DNA of 64,000 bases from Stenotrophomonas aracearum (GTDB taxonomy: Bacteria > Pseudomonadota > Gammaproteobacteria > Xanthomonadales > Xanthomonadaceae): contig NZ_CP115543.1 in the NCBI RefSeq assembly GCF_031834615.1, positions 1,995,001-2,059,000 on the forward strand, written 5' to 3'. Positions 54,222-61,868 of the stretch are shown here, in pieces. Position 1 is the stretch's first letter; each line of letters begins with the position of its first letter. The notes beneath the pieces were generated by a model. That model had not been told where the DNA came from. It did no database searches and saw only the letters and a program-made list of their open reading frames with translations. Position numbers and translations under genes: made by a program.

Positions 54222-55868
54222 ATGACCACGCCACTTCGACTCGCGCTGGCGCAGTTCGATTTTCCCGTCGGCGATCTGATCGGGAATGCCGACCGGATCA
54301 CGGCCTATATCGCCGAGGCCCGCGATATCCATGGCGCCGATCTGGTGGTGTTTCCGGAGCTCACGCTGAGTGGTTATCCGCCCGAGGACCTGCTACTGCG
54401 TCCCAGCTTCCTCGCCGAGTGCGAGGCGGCCGTCAGGCACGTCGCGGCGGCGGCCCGCGGCATCGTGGCGGTAGTCGGCTGGCCGGAAGCGGCCGGCGCC
54501 GTGGTCTATAACGCGGTCAGCGTCTTGCGCGATGGCGCTATCGCGACCACCTACCGCAAGCGCGACCTGCCCAATTACGCGGTGTTCGACGAGCGGCGTT
54601 ACTTCGCCGTCGATCCCGACGGTAGCGCCTGCGTGTTCGAGGTAAAGGACGTTCCCATCGGGCTGCTGATTTGCCAGGACCTGTGGGGCCTGGAACCTCT
54701 CATTGAAACCGCGGCCGCCGGTGCGCAGTTGGTGCTGGTGCCCAATGCATCGCCCTTCGAGCGCGACAAGCACGCGGAACGCGATGCCTTGCTGGCCGAG
54801 CGCACGCGGGACACGGGCGTGGCGATCGCGTACGTGAATGTGGTTGGGGGGCAGGACGGCATCGTCTTCGATGGCGCCTCGCTGCTGGCCAACGCAGACG
54901 GCCACGTGCATCCAGCGGCCATCGCGTTCGAGCCGCATTGGCTGATCGCGGACTACGACGTCGAAAATCGCACTCTGCTACCGGTGTCGTGGCCGATCGA
55001 AGGCGACGAAAGCCGCGATGGCCTCGCTTGGCGGGCCGTGGTCCTGGGCACACGCGATTACTGCCGCAAGAATGGCTTTGACCGCGTTTGGGTCGGCCTA
55101 TCGGGTGGCCTGGACTCGGCGGTCGTGCTCGCGATAGCGGTGGATGCGCTCGGCGCAGACCGCGTCACAGCCGTGCGTCTGCCGTCGCGCTACACCGCCG
55201 CGGTGTCGAATGACCTGGCCGACGAGCAGTGCCGCGCCATGGGCGTACGCCTGATGACGCTGCCGATCGAGGAGCCTTTCCAAGGGTACCTGGATGCCTT
55301 GGCGCCGCTGTTTGCGCAGGCGCCAGCGGATGCGACCGAGGAGAATCTGCAATCACGCACCCGCGGTGCGCTATTGATGGCCTTGGCCAACAAGTTCGGC
55401 GGCCTGCTGCTGACCACCGGCAACAAGAGCGAATACGCGGTCGGTTACACCACGATCTACGGCGACATGTGCGGTGGCTATGCGCCAATCAAGGATCTGT
55501 ACAAGACAGAAGTCTCCGCGCTCGCCCGCTGGCGCAACGCCGTGGCGGGCGCTCCAGTGGTCCCATGGGGTGTGATCGATCGTCCACCTTCGGCGGAGCT
55601 GCGCGCGGACCAGACCGACCAGGACACCTTGCCGCCGTACGACGTGCTCGACGCCATCTTGTTCCGTTCCATCGATCAGGAGCAGTCGCGAGAGGAGATT
55701 GTCGCGGCAGGATTCACCCCCGAAACGGTCGACCACGTGCTTCGTCTGGTGCGCATCGGCGAATGGAAGCGGCATCAGGCGGCGCCAGGACCGAAGGTCT
55801 CGCGCCGCGCCTTTGGTCGGGAGCGGCGATATCCCATTACCGACGCGTGGGCCGACACGGCGGAATAG
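54222..55868 (+). CDS. nadE: Glutamine-dependent NAD+ synthetase
   Basis: 548 residues. Makes NAD+ from deamido-NAD+ with ATP and glutamine. The N-terminal nitrilase-type glutaminase shows Glu in VVFPELTLSGYPPEDLL, Lys in TTYRKRDLPNY, and Cys in GLLICQDLWGLEP; the C-terminal synthetase has the P-loop SGGLDSAVVLAIAVDALGAD, TGNKSEYAVGYTTIYGDMCG, and PPSAELRADQTDQD. Intact and full length. It lies inside the transposon, 5 bp after pbrR and 17 bp before the recombinase gene. A metabolic gene in this place is unusual; a second copy beside the host gene is expected. Confidence 0.93.
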   Translation: MTTPLRLALAQFDFPVGDLIGNADRITAYIAEARDIHGADLVVFPELTLSGYPPEDLLLRPSFLAECEAAVRHVAAAARGIVAVVGWPEAAGAVVYNAVSVLRDGAIATTYRKRDLPNYAVFDERRYFAVDPDGSACVFEVKDVPIGLLICQDLWGLEPLIETAAAGAQLVLVPNASPFERDKHAERDALLAERTRDTGVAIAYVNVVGGQDGIVFDGASLLANADGHVHPAAIAFEPHWLIADYDVENRTLLPVSWPIEGDESRDGLAWRAVVLGTRDYCRKNGFDRVWVGLSGGLDSAVVLAIAVDALGADRVTAVRLPSRYTAAVSNDLADEQCRAMGVRLMTLPIEEPFQGYLDALAPLFAQAPADATEENLQSRTRGALLMALANKFGGLLLTTGNKSEYAVGYTTIYGDMCGGYAPIKDLYKTEVSALARWRNAVAGAPVVPWGVIDRPPSAELRADQTDQDTLPPYDVLDAILFRSIDQEQSREEIVAAGFTPETVDHVLRLVRIGEWKRHQAAPGPKVSRRAFGRERRYPITDAWADTAE

Positions 55869-55885
55869 TCAGAAGAAGGCACGGC

Positions 55886-56842
55886 ATGAGTGATATCGAC
55901 CGTTACCTGCAAGCCGCCACCCGCGACAACACGCGGCGCAGCTATGCCTCGGCGTTGCGGCACTTCGAGGTCGCCTGGGGTGGGCACCTGCCGGCCACGG
56001 CCGACAGCGTGGCCCGTTACCTGGCCGAACACGCCGGACGGCTGGCCGTGAATACCCTGAAATTGCGCCTGGCTGCCCTGGCGCACTGGCATGCCGAACA
56101 CGGGTTTGCGGATCCGACCCGGGCGCCGCTCGTGCGCCAGGTGCTCAAGGGCATCCAAACCCTTCACCCGCAGGAGGAGAAGCAGGCCACACCGTTGCAG
56201 CTGACCCAGCTGGCGCAGGTCGTGGACTGGCTGGACGGGGCGATCATCGCCGCTCAGGCGCGGAACGCACAGGCTGCGGATCTGCGTCATCGACGCGATC
56301 AGGCGCTGATCCTGCTCGGCTTCTGGCGGGGATTTCGCGGTGACGAACTGATCCGGCTGCGGATTGAACACCTGCGCCTGGTTCCCGGGGAAGGCATGGT
56401 CTGCTTCCTGCCGCACAGCAAAGGCGACCGTCAAGCCCAAGGCAAGACCTACAAAGTACCGGCCCTGTCGCGCCTGTGCCCGGTAGCCGCGACACGGGAC
56501 TGGCTCGATGCCGCACAGCTGACTTCCGGCCCGCTGTTTCGGAGCGTCGGTCGTTGGGGCCAGATCGCCGACGCCCCCTTTCATCCCAACAGCTTGATCC
56601 GGTTGCTCCGGCAGGTGTTCCTGCACGCCGGATTGGCCAACGTCGAGGGCTACAGCAGCCATTCCCTGCGCCGCGGTTTCGCCGGCTGGGCCAACGCGAA
56701 CGGCTGGGACGTAAAGGCGCTGATGGAGTACGTCGGCTGGCGCGACGTGCACTCGGCGATGCGCTATCTCGACGGCGGCGATCCGTTCGCGCGCCAGCGC
56801 ATCGAGGCGAGCCTGCCACCACCGGCATTACTCACTCCCTGA
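55886..56842 (+). CDS. Tyrosine recombinase of the Tn3-family transposon (TnpI/TnpS-like)
   Basis: 318 residues. N-terminal core-binding domain (RYLQAATRDNTRRSYASALR HFEVAW) and catalytic domain with Arg in FWRGFRGDELIRLRI near 151, HSLRRGF (His-x-x-Arg) near 258-262, a Trp/His region GWRDVHSAMRYLDGG with the nucleophile Tyr near 293. It starts 17 bp after nadE and ends 16 bp before tnpA. Tyrosine recombinases resolve cointegrates in Tn4430 (TnpI) and Tn4651 (TnpS) types. Its probable target, the core at 27606 beside tnpT, lies 28 kb away. Confidence 0.85.
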   Translation: MSDIDRYLQAATRDNTRRSYASALRHFEVAWGGHLPATADSVARYLAEHAGRLAVNTLKLRLAALAHWHAEHGFADPTRAPLVRQVLKGIQTLHPQEEKQATPLQLTQLAQVVDWLDGAIIAAQARNAQAADLRHRRDQALILLGFWRGFRGDELIRLRIEHLRLVPGEGMVCFLPHSKGDRQAQGKTYKVPALSRLCPVAATRDWLDAAQLTSGPLFRSVGRWGQIADAPFHPNSLIRLLRQVFLHAGLANVEGYSSHSLRRGFAGWANANGWDVKALMEYVGWRDVHSAMRYLDGGDPFARQRIEASLPPPALLTP

Positions 56843-56858
56843 CCGAACTGAGGCTTCA

Positions 56859-59819
56859 ATGGCGTCGATCGAACGGACCGCATACCCGCAATTCAAGCGC
56901 AACCCCGTCGTCCGGGAACTGGTCGCCGCCTACACGCCGACCGACGCCGAATTGGCCTTCATCACCGACAACGCTCGCCAACCAGGCCATCGATTGACCT
57001 TGGCGCTGCTGCTAAAATCCTTCCAGCGATTGGGCTACTTCCCCGCAATCGATGAAGTTCCCTCTGCGGTCGTCCGGCACCTCCGCAACGCGCTGCGGTA
57101 CCGGATCCAGATCAAGCCCGCCGACATCGCGCCGAACAAGCGCTACCGCTATTTCCAGCGCATCCGGGATTATCTTCAGGTTCGAGCCTATGCCGACAGC
57201 GGCCTCGACGTGGCGGCCCGCGCCATCCACGAAGCCGCCGCCGTCATGGACAATCCGGCCGACCTGATCAACGTGGCGATCGAACAACTTGTCCGCGACC
57301 GCATCGAGCTGCCTGCGTTTTCCGCACTGGATCGCCTGGGGCGCCGGATTCGCACCATGGTCAATGGTCGTTACTTCGCTCTCATCGATGCGCGGCTGAC
57401 GGCGGACGAGAAGCAGCGTCTGGACGATCTGCTGGTCGTCACCGACGCTCGCATCAAGAGCCCGCTGCAGGCCATCAAGCGGCTGCCCAAGCGCTCCTCG
57501 CTGCAGCACTTCCAGGAACTGATCGACCATATCGCGGCGTTGGACGAACTGGTCGGCAGCGAACTGCATCTGGCGGACATACCGGAACTCAAGCGCAAGC
57601 ATTTCGCCGCCGAAGCCCGGGTGCTGGACGCCGCCGAGTTGCGCGACTTCGGCCCGGCCAAGCGACACGCACTCCTGCTGTGCCTGATCCATCGCGCTCG
57701 GGTGCAAACCCGTGACGACCTGGCCGAGATGTTCATCAAACGCATGGGAAATCTCCACAACCGCGGCAAGGAGGAACTGGAGCGGCTGCGTGCGCGCTAT
57801 CGTGAGAAGACCGAGGCCATCGTGGCCACGATGTCGGATGTGATTCAGGTGCTTGATCGTCACCCTGGCGACACCGATGCAGGACGGGAGATTCGCCGCC
57901 TGGTCAGTACGCGCGGAGGCATCCAGACCCTGCAGGCCGACTGCGATGCGATCGCCGCACACAGCGGCGACAACCATCTGCCGCTGCTCTGGCCGTTCTA
58001 CAAAAGTCACCGCGCCACCATCCTGCGCATGGTGCGTATGCTGGACCTGGAATCCACCACCGAAGACCGTTCATTGATCAACGCGATCGAACTGATCCTG
58101 TCGCAGGAGCGCGCCCGCGGCGACTGGCTCGACGAACCGGTCGATCTGGCGTTCACGACCCAGCTTTGGCGGAAGACGATCACCCATCGCACCGAGCAGG
58201 GCGAGGAACGCATTCGCCGCCGTCTGTTCGAGGTGTGCGTGTTCTCCTCGCTGGCCAACGAACTGAAATCCGGTGACGTGGCCGTGCATGGTTCGGAAAC
58301 CTACGCCGATTACCGCGAGCAGCTGCTGCCCTGGGAGCAATGCGAACCGCTGCTGGACGACTACTGTCGCCAGGTGGGCTTGCCGGCCTCTGCGGTAGGA
58401 TTCGTCAATGCCTTGCAGTCAAGGCTGATGCAAGTCGCTGACCTGACCGATCAGGGTTACCTGGAGAACGGCCAGGTGATCATCGGCGACGACGGGTTGC
58501 CGGTGCTCAAGCGCCACAAGGCCAAGAACATGAGCAGTGGTGCCCGTGCCTTGGAAACGGCGATTCTTGCTCGTTTGCGCGAGCGCAGCGTCATCGAGAT
58601 CCTGTGCGACGTGGCCCACTGGACCCGCTGGCCACGGCATTTCGGACCGCTGTCCGGATCCGACACCAAGATCGACCAGCCCACCGAACGCTACGTGCTG
58701 ACGGCATTCACCTACGGCTGCAACCTGGGCCCGGCCCAGGCCGCACGGCATCTGCGTGGCGCCGCTTCCGCGCATATGCTTTCATTCGTCAATCGCCGTC
58801 ACGTGGATGCGAACAAGCTGGCAGCGGCCTGTCGCGACATCATCAACAGTTACGCTAACCTGCAGCTCCCCAAATTCTGGGGCGATGGCAAGCGTGCCGC
58901 CGCCGACGGCACCAAGTACGACTTGTACGACCAGAACCTGCTGGCGTCGTATCACATCCGTTATGGCGGATACGGCGGCATTGCCTATCACCACGTGTCC
59001 GACACCTACGTGGCGCTCTTCAGCCATTTCATCCCATGCGGCGTTTGGGAAGCGGTGTACATCATCGACGGACTGCTGAAGAACACTTCCGACATCCAAC
59101 CCGACACCGTTCACGCCGATACCCAAGGTCAGTCGCTGCCAGTCTTCGGGCTATCGCACCTGTTCGGCATCCAGCTGATGCCGCGTATCCGCAATTGGCG
59201 CGACTACCGGTTCTTCCGTCCGGACGAGGACAGCCGCTACGAGCCCATCGATGCGCTGTTCCGGGAGGACATGGACTGGGACCTGATTGAGACCCACTGG
59301 AAGGATCTGATGCAGGTGGTGTTGTCGATCAAGTCCGGCAAGATCGCCGCCTCGACGCTGCTGCGCAAACTGGGCAACTACAGCCGCAAAAATCGCCTGT
59401 ACCAAGCCTTCCGGGCGCTGGGTGCCGCAGTGCGCACGTTATTCCTGTTGCAATATATTTCCGACCGGGAGTTACGCGAGCAGATCACAGCCTCCACCAA
59501 CAAGGTTGAAGCCTATAACGGGTTCTCCAAGTATTTCTTCTTCGGCGGAGAGGGCGTGATCGCCGACAACGATCCGCTCGAACAGGAGAAAGCGGTCAAG
59601 TACAACGACCTCGTCGCCAACGCCGTCATCTTTCATAACGTGGTCGAACAGACCCGCATCATCAAGACGCTGATGCGAGCAGGTTGGAAGATCACCCCGG
59701 AGGACGTGGCTGCACTCAGCCCCTACGTGACCAGCCACGTGAAGCGCTTCGGTGATTACCTGATCGACGTGGATGCTCTTCCGGAGCCGTACGAGATGGA
59801 ATTGGCCTTGGCCGCGTAG
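56859..59819 (+). CDS. tnpA: Tn3-family transposase
   Basis: 986 residues, full length. DDE residues are seen as Asp in KFWGDGKRAAADGTKYD near 675, Asp in TVHADTQGQSLPVFG near 753, and Glu in TNKVEAYNGFSKY near 883. Family marks such as RWPRHFGPLSGSDTKIDQPT, NLGPAQAARHL and RIRNWRDYRFFRPDED are present. GAGG lies 6 nt before the ATG at 56859. It should act on the 33-bp inverted repeats at 26369 and 61198. No frameshift or stop is seen, so it may be active. Confidence 0.95.
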   Translation: MASIERTAYPQFKRNPVVRELVAAYTPTDAELAFITDNARQPGHRLTLALLLKSFQRLGYFPAIDEVPSAVVRHLRNALRYRIQIKPADIAPNKRYRYFQRIRDYLQVRAYADSGLDVAARAIHEAAAVMDNPADLINVAIEQLVRDRIELPAFSALDRLGRRIRTMVNGRYFALIDARLTADEKQRLDDLLVVTDARIKSPLQAIKRLPKRSSLQHFQELIDHIAALDELVGSELHLADIPELKRKHFAAEARVLDAAELRDFGPAKRHALLLCLIHRARVQTRDDLAEMFIKRMGNLHNRGKEELERLRARYREKTEAIVATMSDVIQVLDRHPGDTDAGREIRRLVSTRGGIQTLQADCDAIAAHSGDNHLPLLWPFYKSHRATILRMVRMLDLESTTEDRSLINAIELILSQERARGDWLDEPVDLAFTTQLWRKTITHRTEQGEERIRRRLFEVCVFSSLANELKSGDVAVHGSETYADYREQLLPWEQCEPLLDDYCRQVGLPASAVGFVNALQSRLMQVADLTDQGYLENGQVIIGDDGLPVLKRHKAKNMSSGARALETAILARLRERSVIEILCDVAHWTRWPRHFGPLSGSDTKIDQPTERYVLTAFTYGCNLGPAQAARHLRGAASAHMLSFVNRRHVDANKLAAACRDIINSYANLQLPKFWGDGKRAAADGTKYDLYDQNLLASYHIRYGGYGGIAYHHVSDTYVALFSHFIPCGVWEAVYIIDGLLKNTSDIQPDTVHADTQGQSLPVFGLSHLFGIQLMPRIRNWRDYRFFRPDEDSRYEPIDALFREDMDWDLIETHWKDLMQVVLSIKSGKIAASTLLRKLGNYSRKNRLYQAFRALGAAVRTLFLLQYISDRELREQITASTNKVEAYNGFSKYFFFGGEGVIADNDPLEQEKAVKYNDLVANAVIFHNVVEQTRIIKTLMRAGWKITPEDVAALSPYVTSHVKRFGDYLIDVDALPEPYEMELALAA

Positions 59820-59825
59820 CGTGGG

Positions 59826-60038
59826 TCAAGTTGTACTGCCGCAGCAGGGGCTGTGTTGCTGGATGGGCGGGCACGGCACCGTGCCGTAGGAACAGAACAC
59901 ACAGCAATCGCCTTCCTTGGGGCGCAGCAGGGTATGGCAGGCCGTGCACTCGTAGAAGAACTGACACGCCGTGGTGGGCATGATCTCGGTCGCTCGGTGC
60001 CCGCATGCCGGGCATGCCAGCGTGCTTTGCAACTTCAC
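59826..60038 (-). CDS. GDCCVxC-type small Cys-rich protein of the mer module
   Basis: About 70 residues, starting at GTG 60038, two bases after the merP stop. STLACPACGHRATEIMPTTA, QFFYECTACHTLLRPKEGDC and CVFCSYGTVPCPPIQQ show the conserved GDCCxFCSYG core and several CxxC pairs. Proteins of this family (some are selenoproteins, but Cys is encoded here) are common next to merT/merP. A longer frame upstream to 60131 overlaps merP and is unlikely. Soft-metal or thiol-redox function is inferred. Its 3' end converges on tnpA with a 6-bp gap. Confidence 0.75.
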   Translation of the reverse strand: MKLQSTLACPACGHRATEIMPTTACQFFYECTACHTLLRPKEGDCCVFCSYGTVPCPPIQQHSPCCGSTT

Positions 60039-60039
60039 C

Positions 60040-60333
60040 TCAGCCACCGTTTGCGTCCGCCTTGGCGGTGGCCGGAAAACCAGCATCGGTGATGGCCTTG
60101 GCGATGACCGCTGCACTGGTGCGCTCGGCATCGAAGGTCACCGTCACGGTGGCGCCCTGAGTGTCGACACGGCGCGCCGTCACGCCCGGCACGGTGTCCA
60201 TCGCCTTTCCGATCGTGATGCTGCACGCCGGGCAGGTCATGTTTTTCACTTGTAGTACAACTTGCTTTGGGGTAGCCGCCCAAGCTAGGCCCATCCATGC
60301 CGTGAATACCAAACCGAGAAGGATCTTGCGCAT
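60040..60333 (-). CDS. merP: Periplasmic mercury-binding protein MerP
   Basis: 97 residues. Signal peptide (LLGLVFTAWMGLAWAA) and one HMA domain with the mercury-binding NMTCPACSITIGKAM; ends in ITDAGFPATAKADANGG. MerP captures Hg(II) in the periplasm and passes it to MerT. It lies 9 bp after merT in the same operon. Confidence 0.92.
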   Translation of the reverse strand: MRKILLGLVFTAWMGLAWAATPKQVVLQVKNMTCPACSITIGKAMDTVPGVTARRVDTQGATVTVTFDAERTSAAVIAKAITDAGFPATAKADANGG

Positions 60334-60342
60334 GGGGGACTC

Positions 60343-60699
60343 CTACAGGAACCAGCCGATGTAATAAGGGAAGAGCAGCAGCAGCGCGATCAGGCCGGTA
60401 GCGATCCACAGCCAGCGCCGCAGGCGTCGCAATCGCGCAGGATCGACGCAGATCCCGTCAATGCGGCAGCGCGAGGCCGGGCCATAGAGCATCCAGAATG
60501 CCCAGCCCAGACACGCCAGCGTGGCAGCGCTAAACCACGGGCGCCACGCATCCAGGGCTGTGAGATTGGCGATCCAGGCACCGCTGATACCCATCAGGAC
60601 CAGCACCAAGGGCACGACACAACACACGGACGCGCCAATAGCCGCGACCGCGGCGCCCAAGAGGGCAGGCAAGGAGGACTGTGCGGGACGTTGGGCCAT
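60343..60699 (-). CDS. merT: Mercuric transport protein MerT
   Basis: 118 residues, three transmembrane helices. The Cys-Cys pair in the first helix (GASVCCVVPLVLVLMGISGA) and the cytoplasmic-loop pair CRIDGICVDP are the Hg(II)-relaying thiols. It imports Hg(II) for reduction by MerA. ATG at 60699, directly behind the MerR-type promoter. Confidence 0.92.
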   Translation of the reverse strand: MAQRPAQSSLPALLGAAVAAIGASVCCVVPLVLVLMGISGAWIANLTALDAWRPWFSAATLACLGWAFWMLYGPASRCRIDGICVDPARLRRLRRWLWIATGLIALLLLFPYYIGWFL

Positions 60700-60706
60700 A
60701 CCCGCA

Positions 60707-60737
60707 TGTTAACCTCCGTACCTAAGTACGGAGTCAA
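60707..60737 (-). promoter_or_regulatory. mer operator-promoter
   Basis: On the - strand a TTGACT -35 (60732-60737) and TTAACA -10 (60707-60712) are 19 bp apart. The spacer contains the dyad CCGTACCTAAGTACGG (60716-60731), the GTAC-N4-GTAC arrangement typical of mer operators. The divergent merR starts 5 bp beyond. Confidence 0.9.
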
Positions 60738-60741
60738 GCCG

Positions 60742-61164
60742 ATGGCCACCCACGTAATGACGATCAGTCGGCTGGCCGCGGCCGCTGGTGTGCATGTCGA
60801 AACGGTCCGTTATTACCAGCGGCGAGGCCTGCTGCCGGAGCCTGAGCGCCCAATGGGCAGCGTGCGCCGGTACGGCCCCAACGAAGTCGGCCGGCTTCAG
60901 TTCATCCGTCGAGCACAGACGATGGGATTCAGTCTCGACGAGATAGCGGGGCTGCTGGAGGTCAAAGGCCAGCGCGCCTGCGAGCAGACGCAGCAGCTGA
61001 CCGAACAGAAATTGGCCGAAGTGCGCCGGCGCCTGGACGAACTACGACAATTGGAAGTCGACCTTGAGCATTTGGTAGATGAGTGTCGCCGCGTGGTGAC
61101 AGGCGCGCCGTGCCCGACGCTCGATCTGTTGGCGCAACCAGCCGAGAAGAAAAATATCGGCTAA
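60742..61164 (+). CDS. merR: Mercury-responsive regulator MerR
   Basis: 140 residues, divergent from merT. N-terminal winged helix (ISRLAAAAGVHVETVRYYQR), dimerisation helix and cysteines C80, C115 and C124. The 35- and 9-residue intervals match C82, C117 and C126 of classical Hg(II)-binding MerR. ATG at 60742; a closer ATG at 60757 is possible. It ends 33 bp from the right inverted repeat and is the outermost gene of the transposon. Confidence 0.92.
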   Translation: MATHVMTISRLAAAAGVHVETVRYYQRRGLLPEPERPMGSVRRYGPNEVGRLQFIRRAQTMGFSLDEIAGLLEVKGQRACEQTQQLTEQKLAEVRRRLDELRQLEVDLEHLVDECRRVVTGAPCPTLDLLAQPAEKKNIG

Positions 61165-61197
61165 CTCATTAACCTGAAAGAATTATTTGAGTTTTGC

Positions 61198-61230
61198 GGG
61201 GCATTTTTACACGTATCTCGGCTGAACCCC
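61198..61230 (-). repeat. Right terminal inverted repeat (IRR)
   Basis: Reverse complement identical over all 33 bases to 26369-26401; the outer end is GGGG on the - strand. Followed directly by AATATG. Confidence 0.95.
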
Positions 61231-61236
61231 AATATG
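61231..61236. repeat. Right copy of the target-site duplication
   Basis: AATATG matches 26363-26368 and directly follows the right inverted repeat; removing one copy with the transposon restores a continuous reading frame. Confidence 0.85.
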
Positions 61237-61409
61237 GAGCTTCTGCCGGCGAGCGGACGTCAGGTTGGGAGGAACTCGAGTGGCTGATTGCTCCTCATGC
61301 TCGGCTGTATGGGAACTCACCATCAGAAATGATGGCTCTGGAGCCCGCGCTGGTGCTAGAAGCTGCCCGGCACGATTTTTCGTCCTGGAGTGCTGGCTCA
61401 AGGTGGTGA
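61231..61409 (+). pseudogene. 3' half of the transposon-interrupted gene (Xre/MbcA/ParS toxin-binding-like)
   Basis: Begins with the second AATATG copy (61231-61236) and continues in the frame of the 5' half: ASAGERTSGWEELEWLIAPH, ARLYGNSPSEMMALEPALVL, EAARHDFSSWSAGSRW, stop at 61409. The W-L-x-x-P-x-x-x-L-x-G-x-x-P-x-E-M-M pattern resembles DUF2384 (Xre/MbcA/ParS toxin-binding). The open frame that starts at 61194 inside the inverted repeat is created by the insertion and is not a gene start. Another frame overlaps its end (VLAQGGDRIAALEQRES to a stop near 61490) and may be a small downstream ORF. Confidence 0.75.
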
Positions 61410-61868
61410 CCGAATTGCGGCGCTCGAACAACGCGAGAGCTGCGCTCTGGCAGTGGCGGTCCTCGCCGTAGATGTTGGGCAGACGGCCGTCTGACACCGA
61501 GACGACGCCCCCGTGTTTCTGGGGCGTCTTCGGATCCAGCTCAGGAAGCGATGTCCTCCGATCGCACCGCGCGCCGTAGCTCCGCCCAGCTGAGTCTGGG
61601 TCTTCCTAGTGGGCAACGCAATGAATTCGCTGTCTACCTTGCAACAGATGAGCATCTTCGCCGGCGTCGTCGCGTGGCAAATCTCTGGATGGCGGATGTT
61701 TCACGTAGGGAGCCTCTAGCCTTCAAAAACGCCTGACGCTCGCAGGTATTGATGGTACGCCCAGGAACGTTCTCAGGGGCAGCTATTAGGGGTAAGTAGC
61801 CCCCAAAAGTGCCGTCAATAGTGTTCCTAATTAATGGCTCTGGCTGGGCTCTACGCGAGCCGGCGCTC
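61410..61868. other. Mostly non-coding strip between the interrupted gene and the second tnpT
   Basis: This 459-bp interval holds the terminator at 61504 and one weak + strand frame at 61551-61736 (MSSDRTARRSSAQLSLGLPS ... PLAFKNA) that I cannot support as a gene. GGGGTAAGTAGCCCCC at 61789-61804 could be part of the outer end of a second Tn3-family element because it begins GGGG and faces the tnpT/tnpS pair, but no partner copy is in the window. Confidence 0.35.
61504..61530 (+). terminator. Rho-independent-like terminator
   Basis: GACGCCCC and GGGGCGTC form an 8-bp stem with a 9-base loop (61504-61528), followed by a short T-run. It is placed to end transcription of the interrupted gene or the small overlapping frame after it. 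Confidence 0.65.

Larger units (their letters stand above)
26369..61230. mobile_element. 34.9-kb Tn3-family heavy-metal resistance transposon
   Basis: Perfect 33-bp inverted repeats (26369-26401 and 61198-61230) bound this segment, with the GGGG outer ends typical of the Tn3 family. The flanking AATATG duplication and the split host gene show it inserted as one unit. Inside are a Tn3 transposase, a tyrosine recombinase, a TnpT/KfrA-like gene with a candidate recombination site, cus-type, pbr/cad/czc-type and mer-type resistance genes, and nadE. The intact transposase suggests possible mobility. The mix of modules suggests stepwise assembly. Confidence 0.9.

Noticed and set aside
55869..56858. 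A nested transposon consisting only of the recombinase and tnpA
   Set aside because: I see no copy of the 33-bp inverted repeat or another GGGG-ended repeat around 55.87 or 59.82 kb, so the larger 26369-61230 unit is the supported one.
61194..61230. Apparent start codon of the frame entering the 3' half gene
   Set aside because: It lies within the right inverted repeat and exists only because of the insertion; the true start is at 26095.
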